A DNA stretch of 64,000 bases, taken from NCBI GenBank assembly GCA_036365145.1, contig JAEOAD010000024.1, forward strand, positions 11,254,501 to 11,318,500. The letters are read 5' to 3'. Shown here piece by piece: positions 1 to 11,892 of the stretch. Position numbers and translations under genes: made by a program. The notes beneath the pieces were generated by a model that was given only the letters and a program-made list of their open reading frames with translations, did no database searches and had not been told where the DNA came from. This DNA is from Orientallactaga sibirica. Taxonomy: Eukaryota > Chordata > Mammalia > Rodentia > Dipodidae. How positions within the stretch are numbered: the first letter of the stretch is position 1; each line of letters opens with the position of its first letter.

Positions 1-547
1 TTTCTGCAAGTAAGGCACTTCTGTGTAGATATTAACAGACATCTCAATTTCAGCCTGCTGAATTTTTCTTAACCCGGTTTTTAGTCAATTCCCAGAATAA
101 AGAAAGGACATTAAATCTCTACCTATAATATAATCCCTACTTTTTCCTTTCATTTATTCCTTCTTTTAATGAAACAAATGATCACTCCTGCTTCATAAAT
201 CTAGCTTGTCTGCATATGGACATGCTTTTCACTACATAAAAGTTTCAGTATGATTAAACCTAAAAATAATTATTGTTGAACAATCATGATACAGTTAAAG
301 CAATGTGCACAAATAACCTTAATATAATTAACACATAAGCTTATCTGTATTATTCTTCAATTAATCTTGAGCTAAAAACATTCTAAAATAATATCCAGAT
401 ATAATTTAAGCATGCACAAGCTGGATATATATCTATACTGAATACTGTGTAAAGACTGATGAATTATACATCTCCTGACATAATACTTAGAGCTCACTCA
501 AAGGTACAGTACTTGCCAGGGTAAAATATGAATTAAAATGGGTAATT
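1..547. other. AT-rich unique-looking sequence
   Basis: No open frame, repeat head or tail, or RNA-like fold stands out. Base composition is strongly AT-rich with short A and T runs. I see nothing to annotate. Confidence 0.5.
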
Positions 548-680
548 ATGATGGACACTGTGGTGTATATATAATCCCAGGCCAAGAGCTGAGGCAGGCA
601 TATCATAATTTCAAGGCCAGCTTAGGCTACATAACAAGTTGAGGACTAGGTTGAACTTAGTGAGATTGTACTCTAAATTA
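548..680 (+). repeat. Diverged B1/proto-B1 SINE
   Basis: The order of blocks is that of a 7SL-derived B1: a decayed 'gtggtgtatatataatccca', then 'gctgaggcaggcatatca', then 'ttcaaggccagcttaggcta', ending near an A/T-rich tail. It is far more diverged than the B1 copies at 3349 and 48704, so it is an old insertion. Confidence 0.65.
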
Positions 681-710
681 ATTAATTAGTTAGTATAAGA
701 AAGTATCTCA

Positions 711-922
711 GGACTGGAGGAATGGCTTAGTGGTTAAGATGTTTGTCTGTGAAGCCTAAGGACCCTGGTTCAATTCCCCAGGACCCATGTAGCCAGATGC
801 ACAAGGGGGCGCATGTGTCTGGATTTCATTTGCCATGGTGCTCCCATTCTCTCTTTTTCTCTACCTCCTCCTTCCTCTCTCTTTATCTCTTTCTCAAATA
901 AATAAAATATTAAAGAAAAGAA
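711..922 (+). repeat. tRNA-derived B2/ID-type SINE (short subtype)
   Basis: The Pol III box A-like head 'ggaatggcttagtggttaag' is followed by a box B-like 'ggttcaattcccc', the family body 'gccagatgcacaagggggcg', a CT-rich stretch and an AATAAA-type tail. Target site duplications flank it: 'agaaagtatctca' at 698-710 and 'agaaaatatctca' at 923-935, 12 of 13 bases identical. The element was inserted next to an older ID-like remnant. Confidence 0.88.
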
Positions 923-929
923 AGAAAAT

Positions 930-972
930 ATCTCAGTGGTAGAGTATTGAACAAGATTACACAAGACCCTAT
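930..972 (+). repeat. Possible ID-element remnant
   Basis: The phrase 'tctcagtggtagagtattg' resembles the box A region of the tRNA-Ala-derived ID SINE. The right half is decayed. It may be the pre-existing sequence into which the SINE at 711 jumped. Confidence 0.35.
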
Positions 973-1002
973 ATGACAGTCATAAATATCAGTATTAAAG
1001 TG

Positions 1003-1004
<2 letters not shown>

Positions 1005-1043
<39 letters not shown>
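1005..1043. repeat. (TA)n microsatellite
   Basis: About 19 uninterrupted AT dinucleotides, ending in 'acacaaac'. The spurious open frame running through it is a chain of I-Y residues from the repeat and is not a gene. Confidence 0.95.
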
Positions 1044-1047
<4 letters not shown>

Positions 1048-1245
1048 AACTTTTCTCTATGTGCATTTTATAGAGAAATGAAAATGTTCCAAGTAATTAA
1101 CAATGAAATTTGTAGCTTTAAAAAGCTTATCATATGCAGCAGAAATGTGCATTCAAAAAACTCTGTCACTCTTTCAAGTAGGCATTGATTCAGTATAGTT
1201 TAACATGTCCAGAAAATTCAGTGGGCATCACTGAGAGTTGGCACA

Positions 1246-1630
1246 TGTGGTAGTTTTAATATATGCCCACCCATAGATTCAGATGTCTTATTAAATCTAG
1301 TAATTTAGATTTCTAGTCATGTGACTGGAAGAGGTGTCACTGGGGGCAGATTCTGGGCTCCTTCCCAAAGGTGTGTTTGGGGGCAGGTCAGATTTCCAGC
1401 TTAAAGTTTTTAGAGAGGTCTGATTTAAACCTTGGCCACTGCTACTTGTGGCTTTTGGTATGTGCTGGGTCGGTGGTGTTTTTTGTCTGCTTGGATGTGT
1501 GAAAAGGGGAAAGTCTCTTTTGCCATTATGGAACTTCCCTTAGATCTGTGAGCTTGAAACAAATACCTTCCTCATAAAAATAGTGTCTGCTTTGGAAGTT
1601 CATCCCAGAAACATGAAGCTCACTACAGCA
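1246..1630 (+). mobile_element. Solo LTR, ERVL/MaLR type
   Basis: The segment starts 'tgtggtagttttaata' and ends 'ctcactacagca', giving the TG...CA ends of an LTR. Internal blocks 'gccattatggaacttccc' and 'ggaagttcatccca' match the LTRs at 11985 (opposite strand), 32679 and 37574, so these four are one family. The flanking 5-mers 'gcaca' and 'gcccc' do not match well, so the target duplication is decayed or the ends are slightly misplaced. No internal retroviral sequence follows, so it is a solo LTR. Confidence 0.8.
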
Positions 1631-3095
1631 GCCCCACATAGTTATAAAATGAGAAACAGATTCAATAATACTTATTTGATTGTGAAAATAATATCATTTT
1701 TACTTAGCTGGAAAATGATAGCTTCGAGTAATTGCTATGCATATTAATATTAAAATGAAAGAAATGTGGGTATTAGAGGTTTTCACATATTTACAGCTGC
1801 ATTGAATACAATGTTCAGTTGACAAAGGAAATATACCTAGAAATATGCATTCATACATTTTGAATTTATGGATATATTTAGAAAGTAATTTATACCAGTG
1901 TGTTAACAAATAAACGAAAGATAAAAAAAATAGTTCTATAAAGGGAAACTATAAATATGTAGGTATTAATCATCTTGGCATCAGCATTGTAGCAACTGTA
2001 ATAGAAAATGGTGTTACTCTTCCCTGTCTGTTCTTATAAATGGCACTGAAATGTATTAACTTCATGACAAAATTCACTCTGCTAAGTGTATAAAATACCT
2101 CATTTTATTTACAATAATATACTCACATATGTAAGATAAATAGACTTTTCCCACTTATGTAATTTCTGAATAATTAACATATTGATATCCTACATTGAAA
2201 GTTTACAAATAAATGGGGAAAAGTCTAATGGAATTTTTGTTTTCATTTTGAAAAGCTTCCACCTTCTTTAAGAAGGGTCTAATATACCTCTCAAATTCAA
2301 GGGATAATTTCATTCCTATTATGTTCATTTGTCATTTTTCAAGCTCTCCCAGATGTTTTACTATGAAAGATAATTTTTTATATTTGAACTCAGGAAGCCT
2401 CATCCTTTCAAAAGGATTGTAAAGTGGGAACCCAATTAAATAATAGAAAATGGAAACTATTTAAAATAGTTATTACTTTAAACCTATAATTGGTTATAAA
2501 AGACATCTAGGGTACAATGTGAAAATCCACTTGTACATTTACTTTATTTTCTTACTTTCTGTCTATTCTAGAGAGCAATCCTATTGACTTGTCTTTTAAA
2601 TTTATTCAAAAATTAAACATGACTAATATATTAAATGAATAAATCTACGATCTTCAGTAACTATATCTGATTTGGCCTCATGATTGGTGCAGGATTTTCT
2701 ACTTTATTCTTTTACTTCTTCTCCATATTATAAAATGATATTGCTAAAATAAATGACATAGTGTGTTACAGCTGCATTCAACGTTTTCTAATGATTTTGA
2801 CTCTCAGACAAATTCTATAGTTCTTATGTCTTGCATGACTTGAATGAGCTAGAATAAGCTACCTCTCTAGCTATATCTCCTAATATCCTGATTTTATCAC
2901 ACAATGCAATTGTCACTTTCGCCTGATTGTAATCCTACAAATTCAGCAAACATCATCGATCGAGGGCCTTTTCAATAACTTTTTTCACTTTCTTCTTAGA
3001 TAGTCATGTGAGTCAATCCCAGATTTCTATCACTTTATTTTGAATATTTTATATAAAAGAGAAATATCATTATATGCATTGACATTTAATGTAGA
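1631..3095. other. AT-rich unique-looking sequence
   Basis: No repeat boundary, coding frame or RNA gene is visible. Short frames here are under 70 codons and have no recognisable motif. Confidence 0.5.
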
Positions 3096-3862
3096 TTAGC
3101 TTTCATCCACAGTAACAAACACCTGAAATGAATAACTTGAAAAAGAATTGTTTATTTTGACTCATACTTTTAGAATTTTTATTCCACAGCTGGCTCTTCC
3201 TTTGCTTTGGGCATGGGTGGCACATCACAGTAGAAGTAAGTAGTGAACCAACAAGATACCTCAGTTCACAATAGGCAAACCAAACACACAGTGTATTTGT
3301 CACCTTCTTTTTGCTGAAACAAAAGTACTGATAAAAATAATCTTAAATAGCCGGGCGTGGTGGTGCACGCCTTTCATCCCAGCACTCAGGAGGCAGAGGT
3401 AAGAGGATCACCGTGAGTTCAAGGCCACCCTGAGACTACACAGTTACTTCCAGGTCAGCCTGAGCCAGAGTGACACCCTACCTTGAAAAAACAAATAATA
3501 ATAATAATCATCATCATCATCATCTTAAGTGAGGAAGTGTGCACTTCAGCTTAATTTCAGGTTAGTCTATCTTGGTGGGGAAGGACTGATAGCAGTAGTT
3601 GGAAGCAGCTGGTTATAGTAATCCACAATCAGGAAGAAGATAAAAAGAAATTCTAGTACTTGGTCTGTTCCTTTCTTTTTATGTATTCCAGGATTCCAGT
3701 CCATGGTATAGTGATGCCCACAGTTAAAGTGGTTCTTCACACTTCAATTAATCTAATCAAGATAATTACAGACATGCCCAGGTAACCTAATGGAGGTTAT
3801 TTCTCACAGGTGATTCTAGGTCCTTTCAAGTTAACAGTCAATGCAAACCATCACATGTACAC
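3096..3862 (-). mobile_element. Old LTR-like interspersed repeat, split by a B1
   Basis: Fragments at about 3100-3310 and 3530-3862 look like the two ends of one reverse-oriented element. The right end 'gtgattctaggtcctttcaa' followed by 'gttaacagtcaatgcaaacc' recurs in altered form at 5461-5510 and, on the opposite strand, at 10150-10330. On the reverse strand it would begin near 'gatggtttgcattgactg'. I recognise it as a common rodent LTR-like repeat but cannot name the family with confidence. A B1 (3349-3530) interrupts it. Confidence 0.5.
3349..3530 (+). repeat. B1 SINE with trinucleotide tail
   Basis: The head 'gccgggcgtggtggtgcacg' is a near-consensus 7SL-derived box A, followed by 'atcccagcactcaggaggca' and 'gaggtaagaggatcaccgtg'. 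The A-rich tail has evolved into (AAT)n then (ATC)n at about 3494-3525. Short repeats 'atcttaaat' before and 'atcttaagt' after are a probable target duplication. Confidence 0.92.
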
Positions 3863-5164
3863 TTCTTGTCAAACTAATACCCAAGCATATCATGCTAAGT
3901 CATTACCCAATGTTTCTATAGGTTAATGGCTATCTCAAAGCAAAACACATTGAGTGCAACTTCACAGGTCTTCAGAATTTAACAGCTCCAGCACAGTGTA
4001 AGTACAGAATCTTTTCGGAGACTCAGGCAGTCTTATCTGAGACCTCCTATAAATATCAAAAGACAAGGTACACAAAACATGCATTGGTAACCAAGTAAAC
4101 ATTACCATTTAAAAACAACAACAACAACAAAAATGGTGGCATAGCAAAACCAAAACTGATCAGGGTAAACTCCAAATATGGCAAATGAATATATGACATC
4201 TGGACTGGTGATGGAATCCCTTGGGCTTCGTAAGACATGAATACCTCCTCTCCTCCAGCTGTGTTGACTGAAGCCTCTCTCTTGGGCCATGGACACACTG
4301 GCAGTATTCCTTGCAAATGTCTCATGGTCCTGACAACACTAATGTCCTGGAGTCTCCATTACAACTGACAGTTCATCGTCACAGTTTCATGCAATGGCCA
4401 TTCATGGCCTCTATGCAGGGACACTTACCATGTCTCATATTGCTTGCTTTCAGCAGTTCTTTGGAACTGTGGCAAAATACTCCATGACTTAGACATGTTG
4501 CACCTTTTATTGTTCTAAGACCTGTGCCACATTGATGATGCTGCCACATTCATCTGGGATGAAGCCTGGTGCACAAGGACTATAGCTATAGCAGTTGTTA
4601 TATGTTGCTCTTCATGCCTTTTATTTTGGAAAGAATTTATATTCTTCCCACATTGACCCTTAATGGGGTTGGGACTTGCCTTGAGGACATCTTTCTTACT
4701 GTTCCAGAGAAATTGATTTCCCTTTAATAATGATAATCTCTGAGAACAGTTACAGATGAAACAGCTACAATATTGAGGTTGGGACTATAAATTTGCTTGC
4801 ATTTGTTTCCATGTCAAACTTGATATTTTTCAAATATTTCTCCTCTCCTTTATTGTTGAGTTCAATAGGCAAGTAAAGAAGACCTGCCACTGATTCAAAG
4901 CCATTCTGATTTGAAATTTCACTCTGTTGAACACATTACTTTTGAGTACAATTATTCTAATGTATTATTCAAGATATCTGCAGACTGTGGCCAGAATATT
5001 TGCCAAAATATTACAAGAACTATGTAGCACCCTGTTCTTATATCATTTTAAGGCTTCTATGTTTTAAACGTTCCACATTCACTCACAAACCAATTCCAAA
5101 AGACTAAGAAACACATGGTCAGGTTTATCACAGTAAAGTCCCCATTTCTGTGTACCAACCAGAT
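3863..5164. other. Unclassified sequence, probably old retroelement debris
   Basis: The stretch around 4060-4760 has a little more GC than its neighbours and reads like decayed LTR-element interior on the minus strand, but I cannot assign it. The minus-strand frames at 4056-4325 carry no recognisable domain. An (AAC)n run sits at about 4116-4131. Confidence 0.35.
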
Positions 5165-5512
5165 GAAGTTTAAGGAAGATAAAGAGTTATTTTAATTAAG
5201 TTTTGTGGAGAAGTCCACACTGGTGAGGAAAGATGGCAGGAGCAAAGAGCTGAATGTCATCATCACATCATCAGAGAGGAATTAGAGTGAATGCTGAAAG
5301 CCCAGCCAGCTATCTGCTTTGCATATAGTCTATGATCCAACACCATGAAAGGGTAACACCTACAGTGAAGGTGATATTCCCAACTAGACCTCTTTAATCA
5401 AGATAACCAATCACATATGCCTAGAAAATAAAATAGCAAACAGTTCATAATACTTCACAGGTGATTTCTATGCCTTCCAAGTTGAAAATCAATATAAACT
5501 ATCACAGAGAAT
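5165..5512 (-). mobile_element. Old LTR-like repeat fragment
   Basis: The right end 'caggtgatttctatgccttc' followed by 'caagttgaaaatcaatataa' matches the terminal segment of the repeat at 3530-3862 in the same orientation. The left part 'agatggcaggagcaaagagc' fits the same family. No coding sequence is preserved. Confidence 0.45.
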
Positions 5513-6084
5513 AAGAGAACAGGATTTGGCTAAAACTGTAATCTTCAAGGGTATGTTTTCATTGACCTTACCATTGTACAACTTGGCCCCACCACCATAT
5601 TTCCATTATCTTCCAATGATTGTGCTACTGACCAATATTTTAACATATTTATTTGTGGGATTTATTTGAGAATCAAAGTATGACATTTATTTTAAAAGAA
5701 ACATTCTAAAATGTACAGGATATATGAATGATTTTATTAGTTTTATGACTTATAAGGTCAATGTTAGTGTACATAGGTTTCTATGTATCTGCAATGTTTC
5801 TAACACTGCAATTGGCATAGCAGAACTTAAAATATTAGATGAAAAATTAACTTTTCCATTCAAATATAATTCATTAGCTTTTGCAGGAACCAAATATATG
5901 TGTCATTTAGGATCATATTTCCTCTTTATTAATCTTCTTCAGATTGATCAACTAGCAAGTGATCCAATAAACAATATGTGACATACAGGGACAATTTAAA
6001 TTCATTCCACCATTCAGTGTATAAAATACATTTCTGTGACATTCAATGAATATATGCGTTTCACATATCATATATGTATATAAA

Positions 6085-6149
<65 letters not shown>

Positions 6150-7484
6150 TTCATGCATTCTATTTGCAACCATTTAATTATTCAGCATAGAGTCAAGTGC
6201 TCTGATTTAGGGAAGAATCCTTACAATCCTCTGATTCTAAGAGGGAATTAAAGATCTATAATAAAAAAGCACCTTATAAAATAAATTAGATAGGCCAAAT
6301 ATGGCATCATGGTTCAAATACAAATAAGAATCTATGCTCACTAAGAAAAATCAATCATATAATAAAACAAAATTGTTCATAAGTTATTCAATACCAAAAC
6401 AAATGAGTGAGGAGAAAATGACTATAAATGTTTAAAATACTAAATGAAAATTAACAATTCTGAAAAAAAAAGAAAGCTAATAATTAGGCCAAAATTATAT
6501 AACCAGACAACACAGAAAATGACATCAATGACAAAATTTTCCCCATAAAAAGTTAAATGTGGAGTCAAGATGCCTGAGCAGCAAAAGAAGTATGCTTTTT
6601 TTGAAACTACTGAATTAGTCACCTGAACGGAGGACACCAGACTTATAAAAGCCAGTTATCTATTACTACTCAAATGAAATAATGATGGAAACATGCTTAT
6701 TGTGGTAATGAAGAAAATTCTACTATATAAAGCCTGAACTTATCTCAAAATGAAGTCTATTAATGACATTACTGTTAATATCTAGGATCTCTCAATTTGC
6801 TTTATAGTAATTTGTTCTTAGCTAAAACAAAAATTCTACCACAAAGAAAAGCAAGCATCAAGCAAAATTAGCCAAAGTAAAGTTAGCCAAATACAAGAAC
6901 CAAAATTGTCCTTAAAAACAAGTTGAAAATAGCACAAATAATGTATCTACTTGAAGAATTAAAGGAAGATATTCAACACTGTATATGATATAAATGATAA
7001 TAAGCAAATGTCATAAAACAAGAAATAGCTCTTTTAAGTTAAAGCCAATAAATTACACTTAAAAGACACTTTTGAAGATAAGAAGTCCAAAAATCACAGA
7101 AAACAGAACAAAAATTAAGATTATGTAAATGAGGAAGGAAAAACACAGAGTGAGTCATGACAACAGGGAAGGAAAAGAGAATAGAAAAAGTGAACAAATG
7201 AAGAAGGAACAGAAAATTACAAGAGAGAAAGGAACTTAGAGAACAATGCTACAAAAGAACATTAATCAACAGATTAGAATGTCACATCAATTCATTTCAC
7301 ATGTGTATTTCATTTACACTACTGGCATATTCCTTTCTGGATATACAATTCAAAAAATTAAGGCTTTTCATGGTGTCCTCATAACTATTCATTTTTAATT
7401 CATATGGAAGATAAAAGAAAAAAGATGGATCCAGACTAAAAATATTCCAGAAGCAAACATGAACCAGTATACTGTTTAAGTAAT
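5513..7484. other. AT-rich sequence with little recognisable structure
   Basis: Contains the (TA)n tract described separately. A short piece near 7390-7460 ('aattcatatggaagataaaa') could be a very old L1 ORF2 scrap. Otherwise I see only A-rich and T-rich unique sequence. Confidence 0.4.
6088..6146. repeat. (TA)n microsatellite
   Basis: About 29 AT dinucleotides without interruption. Imperfect 'atatgtata' units lie just upstream. Confidence 0.95.
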
Positions 7485-7611
7485 TAGCTACTTTTTACAT
7501 TGTTGTGACAAAATATATGATAAAATAAATTTAATGAAGGAAGGATTTTGCCTGGTTCACAGGTAGAGAGTGGAGTCCAGTAGCTGTGATGACCAGAACC
7601 TGGGACAGATG
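7485..7611 (-). mobile_element. LTR-like repeat end fragment
   Basis: The sequence 'gttgtgacaaaatatatgat' with 'ttaatgaaggaaggattttg' resembles the reverse complement of the 3' part of the same LTR-like family seen at 44030-44200 ('ttaagggaggaagggtttag'). It abuts another, forward-oriented copy starting near 7612. Confidence 0.4.
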
Positions 7612-7852
7612 CTATAGTTTGAATGTAATATGTGCCCTGTTGGGCCCTGCCCGGTGTGAAGCCAAGTGGTTAGCCCAGCCAATCTTGGCCTACTCCCGGT
7701 AAGGCCTAGTCGAGCCTGAGTAGAGTTTCGTGACCTGCCCTTGACTCAGCACCTAAGCTAAAACTGCCTCCACCCAGCTGCTGCTGACGTGATGAAATAC
7801 TATTGTCCCTTATACCTTTCTCTCATCCCCTCTTCCCGCCCCCTTCCTCAAA

Positions 7853-7862
7853 GTATATAAAT
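7853..7862 (+). promoter_or_regulatory. LTR TATA box
   Basis: 'gtatataaat' sits in the U3 part of the ERVK solo LTR, after a C-rich stretch. It is the expected position for the retroviral core promoter. Whether it drives any transcript now cannot be seen from sequence. Confidence 0.7.
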
Positions 7863-7874
7863 ACCTCCCCTGAC

Positions 7875-7880
7875 AATAAA
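7875..7880 (+). promoter_or_regulatory. LTR polyadenylation signal AATAAA
   Basis: A consensus AATAAA lies just downstream of the TATA box in the ERVK LTR, followed by a T/G-rich region near 7920-7960. This compact U3-R layout is common for class II LTRs. Confidence 0.65.
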
Positions 7881-8372
7881 CGGAGAGTTCCGCCTTAGAC
7901 GTTTCTCCCGGCTCAATGTGGTTTTCTTTTCCCCGGTGGTTTGGGGAGGTTTTTTGAGTCGTCAACACCCGCCTTCTCGCTCAGCCTCAAGAGAAGCGGC
8001 TGTCCCGGTTCTCTCTCTCTTCTGTTCTACCTGCCGGTGGTGGAGGAAAAAAAGCCCCTGCAGTGCCCCATAGGCTCACATATTTGAACTCTTAGTCATC
8101 AGGTGGTGGCACTGATCAGAAAGGTTGCAGAACATTTAAGAGGTGAAGCTTTGCTAAAGAAAGTGGGTTGCTATGGGTGGGCCTTGTTGGCCATTTCCTG
8201 TTACCCTCTGCATCCTGACTATGCATGTGATGTGATCAGTCAGCCTTCAATTCCCCTTGCCATGCTGTCCCACCTTGATGGAAAGTATCCCTTTAACCCT
8301 AAGTCAAAATTAATACTTTCCACCTTTAAGCTGCTTCTTGTGACCAGAGCAACAAGTAAACAAATACAGTGA

Positions 8373-10114
8373 CTAAATAATATGGTTGTTTAATTTGAAT
8401 CTTTTACACAGATGATCTAGCTTCTTATAATGTGTGCTGTAGGATGATCTCCAGGTGGTACTGGCTCACCCACCATATCCCCCATCCCCCACATGTGTAT
8501 ATACATTCCTCTTATTCTCAAGAATACCTGTATAATGTGGTATTTCTTCAACATTCTGCAGCATAAGAAAGAATTGTCTGCAATAGTTTGGGCTTGGTAC
8601 CTATCCATCCTAGAATGAGATGTTCTGTAGTACTTTGTGACCAAAATTCATGTTGCTGCTGAGCTTTAAATCCCAGTGTAAAGTACCTTTCAGGGTTCAC
8701 TACCTTTACTTATGGGGTATGAGCATAGATTAAATGCTTTGTACTAAGGGCCATATTTCTGGGCTTGGGGCACTCTCTCATCATAAATTTCAGGCTACAA
8801 TTTATCCTTGTTGCCTGCCTATGAGTAATGCAACACTTAGATTAACATGTTGAGTGTGCTATCTTGGTTTGTGTCATGTGAACCAACACAACACATGGTA
8901 TTGGCAAGACTTTCAGAGTAGAAAATGTAAAATCTATATAAGCATACCAGCACTTAGAAATTATTTCAATGTATAACTAAGTGAAGAGCAGTAATGAAAA
9001 CACTATGTTTGTTTTCATGTCTTCCAAGTTGAAAAGAACTTTGTATAGATGTGATGATGTTCTGCTGTAAATAACTGCAAGTTACCTATTCGGTTTCTTA
9101 CTAGGAAAAGCCCTATTAAGGCCAAAAGCTAAGGAAAAAGCTTTCTGCTTTCAAGTTATTGGTATGTCTACCAAAGAGCAAAATAGATCAAAGAGGATTG
9201 TAGCCACTGACAAATATAATTGGAAGAAATGGGGATATTTGAGGAAATACCACATATTTGCAAAAAGATAAATGAGGACATATTTATGTTAATATGAGCC
9301 ATGGGGGGAAAACTACAAATTTTAGAAAAGTGCCTTTAAACATATAAATACTAAGCCATTATTGAAGAAAAAAGAGGAAAATGTACTTGATATTTGTCAA
9401 AACACTTAGAAGTGAGAAAGAAAACAGGTGAATATGATCAAAGTATGTCATATGTGTGTATCAAATGTGATGGTGAAGCTTCTCATTACATAGAATGCAG
9501 ACATTACTGATAAGGTTCATAAACTATGTAATTATGCCCAAGAAAAAAATATATAAAAGAATAATTTGTTAAGCTTATTTTCCAAGCACTTTACAAAAAT
9601 TCCTTAATATTCAAAAAACACCTTGGGTAGCATTATTATCTTTCTATAATTTTAAAAAGTAATATTGAAATAGCTTTAAGATCAAAGCAACAGCAAATGG
9701 CAATGATATCAGAACAGCTCCATTAAAATTAAAAGAAAATTATGTTCTCACTGTCATATTTCTGAAACTTGAAATTGAACAAGTATTCCAAAGTACAATA
9801 CAAACTGAAATATATTATATAGTTAGAAATAAAATATGTGTAAATAATCAAATTTTAGATTATGAAGTACTTTTAGGCCATATTTCACATAATTCGAAAA
9901 GTGAGGAGTTGCAAAGCAGTTATGGAGGTTCTGTAATTAATCATTAGGAAATAAGTAATAGAAACTAAAGTGATATTCTAGGCCAGTGGTTAGTATGCAA
10001 AACAAACACTGGGGACTTGAGAATCTGTTTCTCCAACTAATGTTCCAGATAATCAAATCTGTTGGCCTGAGACCTCACTTTGAGACCACTCTGAGGTTAC
10101 AAAACATCTGCTCA
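8373..10114. other. AT-rich unique-looking sequence
   Basis: No transposon boundary or coding motif is recognised. The minus frame at 8417-8644 and the plus frame at 9986-10213 carry no known domain. Confidence 0.45.
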
Positions 10115-10330
10115 CAGAGACCTATCACAAGACTCTTTATGATAATCACCCTCAGTTGTCAACTTGACAGGAATTTGAAATACATGAGAAAAAGTAATTG
10201 GTTATGTCTGTGAGGGTTTTCTAGACAAGTTTAGGTGGGTAGAACCACACTAACCCTGGGTATCAACAGTTCCATGTAATGGAATGTTGTACTTAGAAGC
10301 ATCATGCTCCCTCACTGAGGGCTAATATGG
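10115..10330 (+). mobile_element. LTR-like repeat fragment
   Basis: 'gttgtcaacttgacaggaat' followed by 'gtctgtgagggttttctaga' and 'gtttaggtgggtagaaccac' is the forward-strand counterpart of the terminal part of the repeats at 3530-3862 and 5165-5512. The rest of the element is missing. Confidence 0.5.
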
Positions 10331-11639
10331 CTTACATAGTTTATAAATTCACATTTTGAATTTTGACAAAATACATTTTGGTTTATTTGAATGCATTCAA
10401 GAAACTTAAAATATATTTTACCCATTGCATTTGGGCTATCTATTAAAATGCATCCAGTAATTGTAATAAATGTATCCACATACTTATCTTTATATGTGAT
10501 TTGAAATATCTTGTGTACTTATGCAACAGGAAAAAGACATGACAGATAGAAGAAAACTAATGTTTAATTACAGTTTTAATATTTTCAAAAAGGCAAGAAT
10601 TTGTTTAATTATAGGTAACTATTAACAGCAAATTAAGGTGATTTATTTTATCTATTGAGTATGATATAGTTATTTCTACAAAGTGAAATAATTAGTTTTT
10701 AAACCATAAATATTTATTGCATTTGCAATTGCACATAAATTACCTGATTATAATCTAATTTAATCAAATGCTTGAAAAACCACTTGCTTTAATTTTGTGA
10801 ATATTAATTATTCAAATTTCCCACTCACATAAAAAATGATTGGCTCTAAAAATTGTATATGATTATAATTTCATACAGGCTAGATATAAATAGGGTTATC
10901 TTTGAAAATGAAGAGAAACATAAATGAAAAAGGAATATTTAAGTGTATGGAACCACAATCAAGGATGGAGAAGTTGCTCAATGGTTAAGGCACTTGTCTG
11001 GAATCACAACCACTGTTTAAATAATTCTATAAACAATGTTGGTTTTGTATCAGATAGATTATGCTACTAGAAAACAAAATAGGAATAAATGAAATACTGT
11101 GTTCTTTTATGATTTTCTAAATAAATGGTTTAATGCTTAGAAAGATGTTAGGTTCAAGAATTTTCAGTTGGAAAATGCAATTCTGAAAGCTAAGCTCATG
11201 AGGTTCAACCTCTTCTGCTTTAAATGTCACGAGTGTAGACCTATTTCAAGGACTGCTCTGAAGAAAGCAGTTAAAGAAACAGCACAAAAATCAAATATGA
11301 CATGCATAGACAACAAAAGGTCTTTCAATGGAAAAGAAACTACTTAAATTTAATTTCTAAGCATAGATGAACTTATTTGTAAAAATTCGTGTTCATCAAG
11401 TTATAAAATTCAAAATTGTAACAAGGAAGCATATTTCTGTACAGACACATTTTTAAAACCAGAAATCTAAATGATTCTTTCTTACTGTATAATCAAGAGT
11501 TACAAACAGAATATCTCCAAGTAGAAAACATGTAAAAAAATTTGTACTTAAATTTACTGAAAACATATTTTATTTAAATATTTTATTTTATTTAAATATT
11601 TAAAACATATTTTATTTTATTAATCTATTACTTTATTTA
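10331..11639. other. AT-rich sequence with one SINE scrap
   Basis: A short tRNA-SINE head ('gagaagttgctcaatggtta') is visible at about 10964-11005, cut off after some 40 bp. The remaining sequence is among the most AT-rich in the window, with many TAAT and ATTA words and no other recognisable element. Confidence 0.45.
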
Positions 11640-11815
11640 TTTGCAAGCAGAGAGAGAGAGGTAGCAGGGCCATTCAAGGGTGTCTTGCCTATACAAGTGA
11701 ACTCCAGACACATGTACTGTCTATACATCTGACATGTGGGAACTGAGGACTTGAACTCTGTCCATCAGGCTTTGCAAGCAAGCACCTTTAAGCACTTAGC
11801 CATCTTACTAGCCCC
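11640..11815 (-). repeat. tRNA-derived SINE (diverged)
   Basis: Read on the minus strand, it starts near 'ggggctagtaagatggctaa' and runs through the family body to a short (CT)n, here 'agagagagag' on the plus strand. It is more diverged than most copies. The TTTATTTATT on its left is its A-rich tail. Confidence 0.8.
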
Positions 11816-11892
11816 TGGTGTTTATTTGAATTGAAATGAATTTTATATTGACAAAAATAAATTCAAGATGTTATATTTAAATATATAATGTC

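Larger units (their letters stand above)
7638..8062 (+). mobile_element. Solo LTR of an ERVK (class II) retrovirus
   Basis: The 425-bp element begins 'tgttgggccctgcccggtgt' and ends 'aagcccctgca', with TG...CA ends. It is flanked by a perfect 6-bp target duplication GTGCCC at 7632-7637 and 8063-8068, the length typical of class II (IAP/ERVK-like) integrases. It contains a TATA box, an AATAAA signal about 13 bp downstream of the TATA box and a GC-rich R/U5 portion with several CpGs, in sharp contrast to the AT-rich surroundings. No proviral interior remains, so it arose by LTR-LTR recombination. The perfect duplication and retained CpGs suggest it is one of the youngest LTRs here. Confidence 0.88.
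7612..8372 (+). mobile_element. Old LTR-like repeat interrupted by an ERVK LTR
   Basis: The left part, 7612-7637 ('tgctatagtttgaatgtaat'), and the right part, 8063-8372 ('ccccataggctcacatattt', 'gaagctttgctaaagaaagt', 'ccatgctgtcccaccttgat'), join smoothly if the ERVK LTR and one target-site copy are removed. The open frame at 8103-8372 lies inside it and has no known domain, so it is not a gene. The family looks like the LTR-like repeat seen at 3096 and 5165, in opposite orientation. Confidence 0.5.

Noticed and set aside
711..790. Possible tRNA genes at SINE heads
   Set aside because: The heads resemble tRNA boxes A and B but lack a cloverleaf and are followed by SINE bodies and A-rich tails; they are retroposons.
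1005..1043. Regular spacing of tandem repeats as a possible CRISPR array
   Set aside because: All arrays in the window are simple microsatellites without spacers, and the DNA is clearly mammalian.
8103..8372. 89-codon plus-strand frame near a TATA-containing LTR
   Set aside because: It lies in an old LTR-like repeat, has no domain, and downstream position from a solo LTR is not evidence of a gene.
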